A stretch of 64,000 nt of DNA from Palsa-506 sp963709075 (GCA_963709075.1 CAVPUY010000004.1:62001-126000), one strand, 5' to 3'. Positions 8,599 to 17,663 are shown, counted from the stretch's first letter. The notes: generated from the sequence alone by a model not told the origin. A program made the numbers and translations.

Positions 8599-9837
8599 AT
8601 GACCACGGATACGACTCACGTCATCGTCGGGGCCAGCCTCGCCGGGGCCAAGGCCGCGGAGGCGCTGCGGGAGGCTGGCTTCGACGGCCGGCTCGTGCTG
8701 ATCGGCCAGGAGAGCGAGCGGCCTTACGAGCGCCCGCCATTGTCCAAGGACTACCTCCTCGGCAAGGCGGAGCGGGAGACGATCTACGTCCATCCGCAGG
8801 AGTGGTACGCCGAGCACGACATCGACCTGCGCCTCGGGGTAACGGTCACGTCGATTGACCGTGCGGCGCACGAGGTGAGCCTGGACGACGGCAGCAAGGC
8901 CGGCTACTCCAGGCTGCTGCTGGCGACCGGATCCTCGCCGCGCCAGCTGTCCGTGCCCGGCGCCAGCCTCGACGGGATCCGCTACCTGCGGAGCGTCGGC
9001 GACAGCGACCGGATCCGGGCTGCCCTGCAGCACGCATCGCGGGTCGTGGTGATCGGCGCAGGCTGGATCGGGCTGGAGACCGCGGCGGCGGCTCGGGCGG
9101 CCGGCGCCGAGGTAACCGTGCTGGAGATGGCGGAACTGCCGCTGCAGCGGGTGCTCGGCAGGCAGGTCGCGCGGGTCTTCGTCGACCTGCACAAGGACAA
9201 CGGGGTCGACCTCCGCGGCGGGGCGGAGATCGTGGAGATCACCGGCAGCGGTGGGACGGCCGACGGCGTGCGGCTGGCCGACGGCAGCCACGTCGCCGCC
9301 GACGTGATCATCATCGGGGTCGGCATCACTCCCAATACCCAGCTGGCCTCCGCTGCCGAGATTGAGGTCGACAACGGCGTCTGGGTCAACGCGCAGCTGC
9401 GCTCATCTGACCCGGACATCTTTGCCGCCGGGGACGTCGCCAACGCGTTCCATCCGCTGCTCGGCAAGCACATCCGGGTGGAGCACTGGGCCAACGCGCT
9501 CAACCAGCCGCAGACCGCCGCCAGGGCGATGCTCGGCCAGGAGGTCGCCTACGACCTCGTGCCGTACTTCTACACCGACCAGTACGACCTCGGCATGGAG
9601 TACGCCGGGTACGTGGAGCCCGACAACTACGACGAGGTCGTCTTCCGCGGCGACGTACCGGGGCGCGAGTTCATCGCGTTCTGGCTCGGCGACGGCGGCC
9701 GCGTACTGGCCGGGATGAACGTCAACATCTGGGACGTCAACGACGCGATCCAGGCGCTTGTCCGGTCCGGCCGGCCGGTGGACGTGGCCGCCCTCCGCGA
9801 CACCGGCACCCCGTTGGACTCCCTGGCCGACGGCTGA
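8599..9837 (+). CDS. FAD-dependent NAD(P)H ferredoxin/rubredoxin reductase-type oxidoreductase
   Basis: 412 residues from ATG 8599, two bases after the tal stop. An N-terminal FAD Rossmann motif (VIVGASLAGAKAAEALRE), RPYERPPLSKDYL, a second NAD(P)H motif (VVVIGAGWIGLETAAAARAAG) and FAAGDVANAF near residue 275 mark the BphA4/ThcD/putidaredoxin-reductase family. A C-terminal dimer-type domain follows (EYAGYVEPDNYDEVVFRGD). It passes electrons from NAD(P)H to a [2Fe-2S] ferredoxin or rubredoxin for an oxygenase. No ferredoxin or P450 gene is adjacent, so the partner is elsewhere. Confidence 0.9.
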   Translation: MTTDTTHVIVGASLAGAKAAEALREAGFDGRLVLIGQESERPYERPPLSKDYLLGKAERETIYVHPQEWYAEHDIDLRLGVTVTSIDRAAHEVSLDDGSKAGYSRLLLATGSSPRQLSVPGASLDGIRYLRSVGDSDRIRAALQHASRVVVIGAGWIGLETAAAARAAGAEVTVLEMAELPLQRVLGRQVARVFVDLHKDNGVDLRGGAEIVEITGSGGTADGVRLADGSHVAADVIIIGVGITPNTQLASAAEIEVDNGVWVNAQLRSSDPDIFAAGDVANAFHPLLGKHIRVEHWANALNQPQTAARAMLGQEVAYDLVPYFYTDQYDLGMEYAGYVEPDNYDEVVFRGDVPGREFIAFWLGDGGRVLAGMNVNIWDVNDAIQALVRSGRPVDVAALRDTGTPLDSLADG

Positions 9838-10401
9838 CCCCCGGCTGGCCACGCGACAAGCTCCCGCGCGGCTGGCCGCCTGCTGGGCTGGCCGGCTGGC
9901 CCGCCCCGCTGCCCGCGCGGCTGGCCCGCCCCGCTGCCCGCCCCGCTGCCCGCGCGGCTGCCCGCCCGGCTGCCCGCCCGGCTGGCCCGCCGACCAGCCG
10001 GGGTTCGGTGTGGCGTATGTTGCTTTCTTGCGCAGGTGACGCATGTGACCGCTGCGGCACGTTCCCGTTCCAGCACGCCAGCCCCGGCGCGGCCGGCGTC
10101 AGGCCGGGCGCCGGCAGGCCGTGCGGACGAGCAGGGCGCATCCCGGCACCGTTACCGGGCGTGGGATTAATCACACTGGCAGCGCACGCGGCTATTCAGC
10201 CGGCCCGGCTGAGCGCTGCGCAGGAACGCGCATCGCCGGCGGCGCCTGCCATTGCGGCCGCAGGCCGCCTGATTACCCGCGCCCCGGCCGCCGGGGATCG
10301 CGGGGTACCGGTTGCGAAAACCTGATATGTCCTGACTACTGACCTAATCGAGGGGTACGGCCCAACAATCATCCAATAGCGCAGAAACCCGAGAGGAACA
10401 C
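9838..10401. other. gene-free gap with degenerate GC repeats
   Basis: From about 9880 to 9995 the sequence is built of variants of CCGCTGCCCGCCC and GCGCGGCTGCCCGCC in irregular arrays. The rest is ordinary GC-rich DNA with a less GC-rich patch at 10310-10400 that must hold the promoter of the coiled-coil gene. Short open frames exist on both strands but none has a convincing start, ribosome site or protein pattern. Confidence 0.6.
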
Positions 10402-11727
10402 ATGGCTAAGACCAAGCCAGGGCGCCGCCTGCCGCACGCGGCAAAGACGGGCCTGACGGAACTCCCGGCTAACGTCGCGTGGCTGATGTCCAGGGCACTG
10501 AGGCCAGCCATATCTGCCACGTCGGGCGCCTCAACTGTCGCTTCCTCGGTCGCCGAAAACATGGCCGATACCGCAAGCTCGGCCGCGGGCACGGCCGGCT
10601 CTGCGACATCCGGCCTGCGACGGAAGGCAACAGGGGCAACGCGGTCGGTCCGGGACGCCGTCCCGGTCCTTGGCCATGACTCGGTGGCCTCATTCATGCG
10701 CCAGGCAGACGCCGCCGCCGACCGGGCCCGCGAGGAAGAAGCGCGTGCCCTGGCGCTGGCGCAGGAGGCCAAGGACAGCGCGGACGAAGCGGCGCGGGCG
10801 GCGCGTGAGTCGGACCAGTACATGCAGCAGGTCCGCCGGGAGTCAGAACAGCGGGTCGCCGCCCGGGTGGAGCAAGCAACGAGCGAAGCCGCCGACTCGG
10901 TGGCCGAGGCCGTCCGCGAGCACGATAACCGGCTGCGCCGGGTGCGCGCCGAGGCGGCAGCACGGATAGAGCAGGAACGCCGCGCGGAAGAGGCCGGAGC
11001 CAGGAAGACGATCGAGAAAGCCGAGGCTGAGTCTGCCGCCCGCGTCGCTCAGGCGGAACAGGACGCCGACCGGGCCCAGACCAGGGCCCGCGAGGCGATT
11101 CAGGAGGCTAGCCAGGCGCTGGCGCGAGCCAAGGACCTGGCTAATAAGGCGTCCAAGGCAGCTCAGGACGTCGCCGCGCAGGCCAGCCGCGAGGCAGATC
11201 GCCTTGCCGCCCAGGCGCAAGAGCGTGCGGACGAGGCAGAGCGGCGGGCGGCCGAGGCCGACCAGGTGAGGCGGGCAGCGGTGCAGGCGGCCAGGCCAGG
11301 CCGGGGTCACCGGGCCACCCGGAACGCGGCCAGGCCGGCACCGGAACGCCCAGCCACCCGGAACGCGGCCAGGCCGGCACCGGGACGCCCAGCCACCCGG
11401 AACGCGGCCAGGCCGGCACCGGGACGCCCGGCCGCGGTTCCCGCGAGCGTGACCTTGCGGGATGCAGGCTATCTCGGCGAGCTCACCAAGGACGAACTGC
11501 TGCGGCTGGCCTCAGCTCGCGGGATCGAGAGCCATCCGTCGATGAGCAAGCAAGAGCTCGCCGACATCGTCGCCCGCGAAGACGACCTCTATCTCGATGC
11601 TCTTAACAAGCGCGAGCTGCTGCGGCTCGGCCAGGGCAACGGCGCCGACGTCCGCAGGTCCATGAACAAGCAGGATCTCATTGCGGCAATTACCGCGATC
11701 AGCAAGTCCGCTGCGGCCAGAAACTAG
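10402..11727 (+). CDS. coiled-coil protein with two C-terminal Rho-N/SAP-like modules
   Basis: 441 residues from ATG 10402, preceded by GAGAGGAACAC. Residues 1-90 are Ala/Ser/Thr-rich. Residues 95-300 form one long charged coiled coil of Ala, Glu and Arg heptads. Residues 305-350 are a basic repeat of 13-residue units (TRNAARPAPGRPA). The last 85 residues hold two similar modules, LGELTKDELLRLASARGIE...MSKQELADIV and LDALNKRELLRLGQGNGAD...MNKQDLIAAI, resembling Rho N-terminal or HeH/SAP nucleic-acid-binding folds. A DNA- or RNA-binding structural role is inferred. It heads a run of very small genes. No named family is claimed. Confidence 0.7.
   Translation: MAKTKPGRRLPHAAKTGLTELPANVAWLMSRALRPAISATSGASTVASSVAENMADTASSAAGTAGSATSGLRRKATGATRSVRDAVPVLGHDSVASFMRQADAAADRAREEEARALALAQEAKDSADEAARAARESDQYMQQVRRESEQRVAARVEQATSEAADSVAEAVREHDNRLRRVRAEAAARIEQERRAEEAGARKTIEKAEAESAARVAQAEQDADRAQTRAREAIQEASQALARAKDLANKASKAAQDVAAQASREADRLAAQAQERADEAERRAAEADQVRRAAVQAARPGRGHRATRNAARPAPERPATRNAARPAPGRPATRNAARPAPGRPAAVPASVTLRDAGYLGELTKDELLRLASARGIESHPSMSKQELADIVAREDDLYLDALNKRELLRLGQGNGADVRRSMNKQDLIAAITAISKSAAARN
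11315..11431. repeat. 39-bp in-frame tandem repeat, 3 copies
   Basis: The unit starting CCACCCGGAACGCGGCCAGG recurs at 11315, 11354 and 11393 inside the coiled-coil gene and encodes 13-residue basic, Pro-rich repeats. It forms the linker between coiled coil and C-terminal modules, so copy number probably varies without breaking the frame. Confidence 0.9.
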
Positions 11728-11757
11728 CTGGCGGCCGGGCCGGAAAGGATAAGCAGG

Positions 11758-11937
11758 ATGGGACTTTTCACGCGCAAGAGCAAGTGGGACTACCTCTGGG
11801 AGTCGGTCGTCGCGACCGCGGGCGGTGGCGGCCTGCGCCAGGTGGGCAAGGTGACCGCCGGCCTGGTGGGCGGTGCAATCGCCGCCACGGCGGCAAGCGC
11901 GGCGGTGTCGTCGATCCGCCGCCAGGAAAAAACATGA
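11758..11937 (+). CDS. small hydrophobic protein, 59 residues
   Basis: ATG 11758 follows GGATAAGCAGG. The product begins MGLFTRKSKWDYLWESVV and then has a Gly/Ala-rich hydrophobic stretch (residues 20-50) that could span or lie on the membrane, ending SSIRRQEKT. Its stop overlaps the next ATG (ATGA), giving tight coupling. Unrecognised family; its place between the coiled-coil protein and a YtxH-like protein suggests a shared envelope- or nucleoid-associated function. Confidence 0.6.
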   Translation: MGLFTRKSKWDYLWESVVATAGGGGLRQVGKVTAGLVGGAIAATAASAAVSSIRRQEKT

Positions 11938-12143
11938 GGCTGACGACCGTGGCCGTATTCGGGCTCGGATACCTGCTGGGGTCGAGAGCGGGACGCACCG
12001 GCTACGAGCAGGTCTGCGGGCTGGCGCATGATGCGGCGGAGAAGCTCGCTGCCCCGGGCCTCCGGCAGCGGCTTGAGGCGTGCGCTACCCGGCTTGACGC
12101 CTATTCTTCCGGGCCCCGGCAGCGGCGAACGCCGGCCGAGTAG
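11934..12143 (+). CDS. YtxH-like small protein, 69 residues
   Basis: The start at ATG 11934 overlaps the previous stop (ATGA). It begins MRLTTVAVFGLGYLLGSRAGRTGYEQV, a short membrane helix followed by the Gly-Ser-Arg-Ala-Gly-Arg turn typical of YtxH-like and similar actinobacterial small proteins, then an amphipathic helix. Such proteins are often stress-linked; that role here is inference. The longer reading from 11784 is rejected because it ignores the 59-residue gene. Confidence 0.65.
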   Translation: MRLTTVAVFGLGYLLGSRAGRTGYEQVCGLAHDAAEKLAAPGLRQRLEACATRLDAYSSGPRQRRTPAE

Positions 12144-12148
12144 CGCGC

Positions 12149-12481
12149 GTGCCTGGAATGGATCCTGCGCCTGACCCGCAGCGAGGCGATCTGGTCATCC
12201 GCGCGTTCGTGCTGGCGAAGCTGCTCGGGATCCGCCTGCTGACCCTGGAGGCGCGGGTGGTGGCCGGTCCTGATAATGGCTACCGCGCAGCGACCCCTGC
12301 CCGGGCAGTCCATTCCGCCGCCGACCCGGATCCTCCGGCCGCGTTGGCCGGCCTTCCGGCCGGATGGCAGGCGGCGCCGGGGCAGGCATCCCCGCCGCCC
12401 GCGTCCGGGCAGCTCGCCCGCGCCGTGGCGCTGGTCGAGCAGGGCGCCCGCACGCTTGCCCGGATCCGGCCCGACAGCTGA
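12149..12481 (+). CDS. small hypothetical protein, 110 residues
   Basis: GTG 12149 lies five bases after the YtxH-like stop; an in-frame ATG follows at codon 4. The product has DLVIRAFVLAKLLGIRLLTLEARVV near the N-terminus, a Pro/Ala-rich middle and QLARAVALVEQGARTLARI at the end. The helical ends could be real, the middle looks low-complexity. It may be the last gene of the coiled-coil operon. No family recognised; it could still be a chance open frame in GC-rich DNA. Confidence 0.4.
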   Translation: MPGMDPAPDPQRGDLVIRAFVLAKLLGIRLLTLEARVVAGPDNGYRAATPARAVHSAADPDPPAALAGLPAGWQAAPGQASPPPASGQLARAVALVEQGARTLARIRPDS

Positions 12482-12515
12482 CTGCGCGCCGCCGGCCAGG
12501 CCGCCGCGATCTAGC

Positions 12516-13316
12516 TCAGACGCGGGCGGTGTCCTTGCGGAACCGCCAGGCCGCCCCGCCGGCGAAGATGGCCAGCCAGATAACCGCATTCGCGACCCAG
12601 GCCAGCTGGATGCCCTCGCCGAGGAACGGCGCATGCACCAGCTGGTTGAGGCCATAGAGCGGGGTGAATTTGGCGATCGTCTGGAACAGGTGCGGGAACT
12701 GGTTCAGCGGGGTGAACAACCCGCCGAAGAAGGCAAGCAGCGCTATGCCGATGCCGAGGAACTGCATGACGTTAGCGGTGGGCAGCAGGTAGCCGAGGAA
12801 CAGCCCGAATGCCGCGAAGATCAGCGAGCCGATCCAGACGCACAGCCCCGTCACGATCCACAGGTAACCCGGCATCGAGGGCTTGCCGGTGATCAGCCCG
12901 ACGACGAAGACCGACACGACCGAGCCGAACCCGAGCACCAGCGCGGTGAGCACCTTGATGGCGATGTAAGCCGCCGGCGACAGCGGGGTCAGCCGCAGCT
13001 GGCGGCTCCAGCCCGCGGCGCGCTCGATCGAGACCATGGCCCCGCCGCTTGTCGTCGCCAGCACCGCGCCATAGAGCGCCATGCTGATCATCACGAACGC
13101 CGACACGTTGCCGTGGCCATCGGCCTCGGTCGCGTATGCGGCGTTCAGCCCGAAAGCCAGGAAGAGCAGCACTGGTGCGATGATCGCGAAGATGAGCGTG
13201 CGCCGGTTGCGGAGCAGCCGCCGCACCTCAAGCCCGAGGACAGTGAGGTTAAATCCGCCAAGCCCGGGCGCCCGCCGGGTGGTCAGGTCGAGCGCGGGAA
13301 CGGACTGGGTGCTCAT
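12516..13316 (-). CDS. ABC-2 type exporter permease
   Basis: 266 residues. One N-terminal helix (TLIFAIIAPVLLFLAFGLNA) and about five further helices (for example VLALGFGSVVSVFVVGLI-like at 120-150, LIFAAFGLFLGYLLP, LGIGIALLAFFGGLFTPLNQFP) give the six-helix ABC2_membrane topology, with the usual ERAAGWSRQLRLTPLSP cytoplasmic loop. It overlaps the ATPase stop (ATGA), so the two make a half-transporter pair for drug or lipid export. The substrate is unknown. Confidence 0.87.
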   Translation of the reverse strand: MSTQSVPALDLTTRRAPGLGGFNLTVLGLEVRRLLRNRRTLIFAIIAPVLLFLAFGLNAAYATEADGHGNVSAFVMISMALYGAVLATTSGGAMVSIERAAGWSRQLRLTPLSPAAYIAIKVLTALVLGFGSVVSVFVVGLITGKPSMPGYLWIVTGLCVWIGSLIFAAFGLFLGYLLPTANVMQFLGIGIALLAFFGGLFTPLNQFPHLFQTIAKFTPLYGLNQLVHAPFLGEGIQLAWVANAVIWLAIFAGGAAWRFRKDTARV

Positions 13317-14305
13317 CGTGATGCTCCGCTGTGGCTCGCGTCACTACTGGCGTCACCGACGGCTCTATCGGTGTCGTCGCTGGTCAGGGCGATGAAAGCG
13401 TCCTCAAGGCCGCGGGTGTTGATCTCGAGATCCCTGGCCTGGGTGCTGGTGAGGAGATACCTGGCGACGGCGTCGCTGTCGGCGGAGTGGATCAGCACGG
13501 TGTCACCGCGTATCTCGACGCTGTCCGCTCCTGGCAGGGCGCGCAGCGATGCCTCGTCGGCGCCGGCCAGGGTGGCGCGCACCGTCCGGCCTGCCGCCAG
13601 CGCCTTGACCTCAGACGACGTGCCGTCGGCGACGATCTCGCCGTGGCGCAGCAAGATGATGCGGTCGGCGTACGCGTCGGCCTCTTCCAGGTAGTGCGTG
13701 GCGAAAAGGACGGTGCGCCCGCCGGCGGTGTCCTGCCTGATCGCCCCCCAGAAGCTGCGCCGCCCCTCGACGTCCATTCCGGTCGTCGGCTCGTCCAGGA
13801 TGAGCAGCTCGGGATCGGACAGCAGGGACATGGCGAAGCGCAGCCGCTGCTGCTCGCCGCCGGAGCACTTGACGACCTTGCGGTCCGCGATATCGCTGAT
13901 GCCCGCCCGGTGCAGCACCTCTGCCACCGGGCGGGCATGCGCGAACAGGCTCGCCGTGTACCGCGCTGTCTCCTCGACGGTGAGATCGCCGAGCAGCCCG
14001 CCGGTCTGCATCACGGCTGAGACCAGCCCGCGTGAGATGGCCTGGCGCGGCTGCATCCCGAATACCGACACATCTCCGGCCGACGGCCGGGACAGGCCGA
14101 GGATCATGTCAATGGTCGAGGTCTTGCCGGCGCCGTTAGGGCCAAGGAACGCGACGACCTCGCCGGCCGCGACGTTCAGGTTGATTCCCTTGACCGCCTG
14201 GACGGCGCCGAAGTTCTTGTGCACGCCCTGCAGGCCAATTGCCGGAGGCTGGGGTCCGCCGTCCGGCTGCGGGCCGGGCCCGAAGCCGACATTGGTCATT
14301 GTCAT
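13313..14305 (-). CDS. ABC exporter ATP-binding protein (DrrA-like)
   Basis: 330 residues from ATG 14305; ATG 14314 is an alternative start. Walker A FLGPNGAGKTS, Q-loop VMQTGG, signature CSGGEQQRLRFA, Walker B LLILDEPTTGMD and switch ATHYLEEAD are all intact. A C-terminal domain of about 90 residues is typical of daunorubicin-resistance-type exporters. It is the first gene of a two-gene operon with the permease, and an inverted repeat lies just upstream. Confidence 0.9.
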   Translation of the reverse strand: MTMTNVGFGPGPQPDGGPQPPAIGLQGVHKNFGAVQAVKGINLNVAAGEVVAFLGPNGAGKTSTIDMILGLSRPSAGDVSVFGMQPRQAISRGLVSAVMQTGGLLGDLTVEETARYTASLFAHARPVAEVLHRAGISDIADRKVVKCSGGEQQRLRFAMSLLSDPELLILDEPTTGMDVEGRRSFWGAIRQDTAGGRTVLFATHYLEEADAYADRIILLRHGEIVADGTSSEVKALAAGRTVRATLAGADEASLRALPGADSVEIRGDTVLIHSADSDAVARYLLTSTQARDLEINTRGLEDAFIALTSDDTDRAVGDASSDASHSGASR

Positions 14306-14316
14306 GGGGCCCATGG

Positions 14317-14340
14317 TTACACCGAAAGGTAACGGTGCAA
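14317..14340. promoter_or_regulatory. inverted repeat upstream of the ABC exporter operon
   Basis: TTACACCG-N8-CGGTGCAA, 8-bp arms with one mismatch, lies directly upstream of the ATPase start and overlaps the likely promoter. This geometry suits a dimeric repressor or a MerR-type activator; no regulator gene adjoins it. Confidence 0.5.
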
Positions 14341-14378
14341 TCAACGACCGGCCGTGAGCCGGGCTGGCGAAAAGGCCG

Positions 14379-15153
14379 TCAGCCTGCCGGATGCCCGGTG
14401 ATCAGGCGCAGTGACCCGTCGTAACGGGGCTGCGCGCGCAGGGCCCCGTGCCGTTCATCCCAGGCGCCCGAGGCCAGGTCAGCCCGCAGCTGCCGGACCG
14501 CCCGCGCTGCCGCGGCCGGCTGGACGAATCCCCAGGCCGACTGGGCCCGGCGGACGGCCGGATCCAGCAGCCGCGCGGGCCGCGCGTAGTAAGCCTCCGC
14601 GAAGCCATCGGTACAGTCGATCGGCACCGGGACCGGCTGGACATCGCACTGGCCGCCAAGCGCGGTGCAGATGGCTTCGATCTGCGGCATCCTGCGCCGT
14701 TCGGCCTCGATCAGTTCGGGCGCATAGCTGGCCAGCCAGAACTGGCCGAGCCTGTCCGGGTCGAAGGTGAGCACGACGACCGGCCCGCTGGCGACTCGCC
14801 GCAGCTCCGCCAGGCCGGCCGCCGCGTCCGGCCACTGGTGCACGGTCACCATGGCCATGGCGGCATCGAATGCGCCGTCGTCGAACGGGAGCTTCTCCGC
14901 GGTCGCGTCCACCGCCGGGAGACGGCCGGGCGGCCGCTGCGCGCGCATGGCCCGGGACGGCTCCACCGCAATGACCAGCCGGGCCGGCTGCATAGGAGCC
15001 AGCGCCGGCCCCGACGTTGATGACCGTCCTGGCGACGCCGAGCGCGGCGTCCACCTGCCTGGCGATCAGCGGATCGGGCTGCCGGTACCGGACGTAGCCG
15101 GGCCCGTGCCGCTCATAGTCGAAGTCGCCCGCCGGATGGCTGGCTGGGCACAC
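14379..15153 (-). CDS. class I SAM-dependent methyltransferase, one frameshift
   Basis: About 257 residues from GTG 15153, overlapping the end of the metallo-beta-lactamase-fold gene. FDYERHGPGYVRYRQPDPLIARQV and VINVGAGAGSY (motif I) lie before a frame break near 14990 (one-base-insertion type). The other frame continues VIAVEPSRAMRAQRPPG, AEKLPFDDGAFDAAMAMVTVHQW and LRRVASGPVVVLTFDPD. This is the Methyltransf_11 family. It is third in an operon after PPK2 and the MBL-fold hydrolase; the substrate is unknown. Confidence 0.78.
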
Positions 15154-16214
15154 GATCTGCTCCCCTCGGCGAGATCCAGAACCGGTCGCCACCCGGCAGT
15201 CCCGCCGCGCGGGTCAGCAGGCTGCCGCCTTCCTCCAGGTAGGCGAGGTGCGCGGCGGTCTCGGCCAGAGCGGCCCGGCGCATGAAGCCGGTGATCTCCG
15301 CCCAGCCGCGCGACCAGGTCAGCTGCTCGGCGATCTGCCAGGCTGTCGGCCCGTCGGAAGACCCGATGACGGCGAGGATCTCCGCGGAGCGGTCGTCGTG
15401 ATGGGCGGCGATCACGTCGGCCCGGCCGGCGATCCCGCGGAACCGGTATTCGTGCGCGGGCAGCGCCTCGGCGCTGTCGTAATCCCGGATCCGGCGCAGC
15501 GAGCCGAGATAGCCGCGCAGCGGCGAGCCGAGGCCGGCCGGCCCGAGCCCGATGTTCGGGGTGATCCTGGGCAGCAGGTGATCCCCGGTCAGCAGCAGGT
15601 CATGATCGGCGTCGTGCAGGCAGATATGGCCGGGGGTATGGCCCGGGGTCCACACGACCCGGATCCGCCTGCCGGGCAGGTCGACGTGGTCGCCGTCGGT
15701 CAGCAGCAGGTCCGGTTCTGGCATCCGCCAGAACGAGCTTTCGCCGTCGTCGCTGAACGTGATCTCCGCGGCGATCCAGGCCGGCACGCCGCACCGGGCC
15801 AGCCAGGCTCGGTCGCCGGCCGACCCGCCACCGGCCCGCCAGAACCGCGCTGGCAGGGTTTCCTGCTCCGCGGCATGCATCGCGATCCATGCCCCGGACG
15901 CCTCCCGCAGCCGCGCGCTCAGGCCATGGTGATCCGGGTGCACGTGGGTAACGACGATGCCGGTCACCCGGCCGACCGGGATTCCGGCGGCGCCGAGGCC
16001 GGCCAGCAGGTCCTGCCAGCCGGCGCTCGGAGTCCCAGCCGGGGTCAACGGCTATCACCGAGTTATCTGAGCTGATCAGATAGGCAAGCGTGTACCGCAG
16101 CGGGCTGTCCGGGATCGTCACCGGCACCGACCACAGGCCAGCGGCGACCTGCTCGGCCGGGGGCAGTTGCCCGGCCAGCCACGCCTGTCGCTGGGCTACC
16201 CCAGTAACGATCAC
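15113..16214 (-). CDS. metallo-beta-lactamase-fold hydrolase with C-terminal winged helix, one frameshift
   Basis: About 366 residues from ATG 16214, which overlaps the PPK2 stop (ATGA). The N-terminal strand (LRYTLAYLISSDNSVIAVDPGWDS) and the rest lie in different frames, the break being near 16030 and insertion-like. The zinc motif THVHPDHHG (HxHxDH), PGHTPGHICLHD, LLLTGDHLLP and the final His in LPAHEYRF are present. A winged-helix-like C-terminus (TAWQIAEQLTWSRGW) resembles the BLACT_WH domain of LACTB2-type hydrolases. Probably a thioesterase, lactonase or RNase-like hydrolase; the activity is not predictable. Confidence 0.8.
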
Positions 16215-17181
16215 TTCGCCTCGTGCCGCTCGACGTCCGCCGCGTGGTCCGGCACGTAGGTCTGCATGTCCTTGGGTGCACGCTGGTAGCCCTGGGCCGG
16301 CGGTCGCGGCGGCAGCGACAACGGCATCCGCTGCACGTCATGGTAGGCAACCGTGGACAGCAGGTGGGCGATCATGTTGATCCTGGCCCGCCGCTTGTCA
16401 TCGCTCTCCACCACGTTCCACGGGGCTTCCGGGATGTCGGTGTGCACGAACATCTCGTCCTTGGCTCGGGAGTAGTCCTCCCACCGGGTGACGGATTCCA
16501 GGTCCATCGGGGACAGCTTCCACCGCCGCATCGGGTCCTGCAGCCGGGACCTGAACCGGTTCTCCTGCTCGTCATCGCTCACCGAGAACCAGTACTTCCT
16601 GAGCAGGATGCCCTCCTCGACGAGCAGCCGCTCGAAGATCGGGCACTGGTGCAGGAAGCGGAAGTACTCCTCCTTGGCACAGAACCCCATCACCCGCTCG
16701 ACCCCGGCGCGGTTGTACCAGCTGCGGTCGAACAGCACGATCTGCCCGGCGGCCGGCAGGTGCTCGATGTAGCGCTGGAAGTACCACTCGGTCTGCTCCC
16801 GCTCAGTCGGGGCTGGCAGCGCGACAATCCTGGCGACGCGGGGGTTGAGGTACTGCGCCACCCGCTTGATCGTGCTTCCCTTGCCGGCCGCGTCCCGGCC
16901 CTCGAAGATCACCACGATGCGGGCCTGCTCGGCACGCACCCATTCCTGCAGCTTGACCAGCTCGGCCTGGAGCCGGAACAGCTCGGTCTCGTACAGTTCC
17001 TTGGGCATCCGCTTCACCTTGGCGGCCTTGCCGGCCTTGGCGGCCTTGCCGGCCTTGGCGGCCTTGCCGGCGCTGGCCTGCTGGCCTTGGCGGCCTTCGC
17101 GCCGGTGTCGCCGTCCGCGTGGCCGCGATCCGCCGCGGCCGGCTTGGCGGCCTTCTTTGCCCTGGCACTGCCTCCGGCCAT
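16211..17181 (-). CDS. polyphosphate kinase 2 family protein (PPK2), N-terminal tail frameshifted
   Basis: The core (from codon 17017) has Walker A FEGRDAAGKGSTIKR, FDRSWYNRAGVERVMGF and VSDDEQENRFRSR, followed by RRWKLSPMDLES, a complete one-domain PPK2 that moves phosphate between polyphosphate and nucleotides. I start it at ATG 17181 because a strong AAGGAGG site precedes that codon and the tail reads MAGGSARAKKAAKPAAADRG. The Lys/Ala repeat then shifts frame near 17072, one base missing. GTG 17017 then is merely a Val codon (AAKVKRMPKEL). Total about 323 residues. Overlap with the MBL gene gives an operon. Confidence 0.85.
17017..17070. repeat. 18-bp tandem repeat, 3 copies, encoding Lys/Ala/Gly tail of PPK2
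   Basis: CCTTGGCGGCCTTGCCGG repeats exactly at 17017, 17035 and 17053. On the minus strand it reads (AGKAAK)n, a flexible basic tail resembling those of actinobacterial histone-like proteins. Copy-number change here is in frame. Confidence 0.85.
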
Positions 17182-17239
17182 CGCCGTACCTCCTTGCCGT
17201 GGCCTATGTGGCTATCCTCCCATTAGACCGGAGGGGCAG

Positions 17240-17640
17240 ATGATCACGGCGGCTGATGTGATCGTGGTGGGCGCCGGGCTGGACGGCCTGACCGCCGCCG
17301 CCCGGGCGCTGACTGGCGCGGGCCGGTCGGTCATCGTGCCTGAGGCCACGGACCGGTCGGCGGGCGGGTGGTCAGCCACCCGATCAGAGACGACAAGATC
17401 GTGAAGATGGGCGGCCAGGATGCCGGGGCCGACCCAGGACCGGATCCTGGCGCTGGCTGCGGAGCTGGGCATCGCGACGTTCCCGACCTATGACGACGGC
17501 GCCAAGGTGCTGCGCTTCCGCGGCAAGCGCGGCACGCACCGCGGGGCCATCCCGCGCTGCACGCGGCGTTCTACGCCCGGTCCGCCGGGCAGGCCGAGGC
17601 CCGGCCCGGGCCGGTTCCGGCGGTTCCGGCAACCCTGTGG
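17240..17640 (+). pseudogene. flavin monoamine oxidase, N-terminal fragment
   Basis: ATG 17240 starts MITAADVIVVGAGLDGLTAAARAL, the FAD-binding Rossmann motif of flavin monoamine oxidases. After a frame change near 17345-17420 it continues as GPTQDRILALAAELGIATFPTYDDGAKVLRFRGKR, the conserved segment after GGQW. Homology is lost near 17550. The missing middle (about 250-300 residues by comparison with the family) is replaced by the palindromic repeat and IS element; the C-terminal piece resumes at 19600. It is a dead gene. Confidence 0.75.
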
Positions 17641-17663
17641 ATGCCACATTCACGGGGTCAGGT

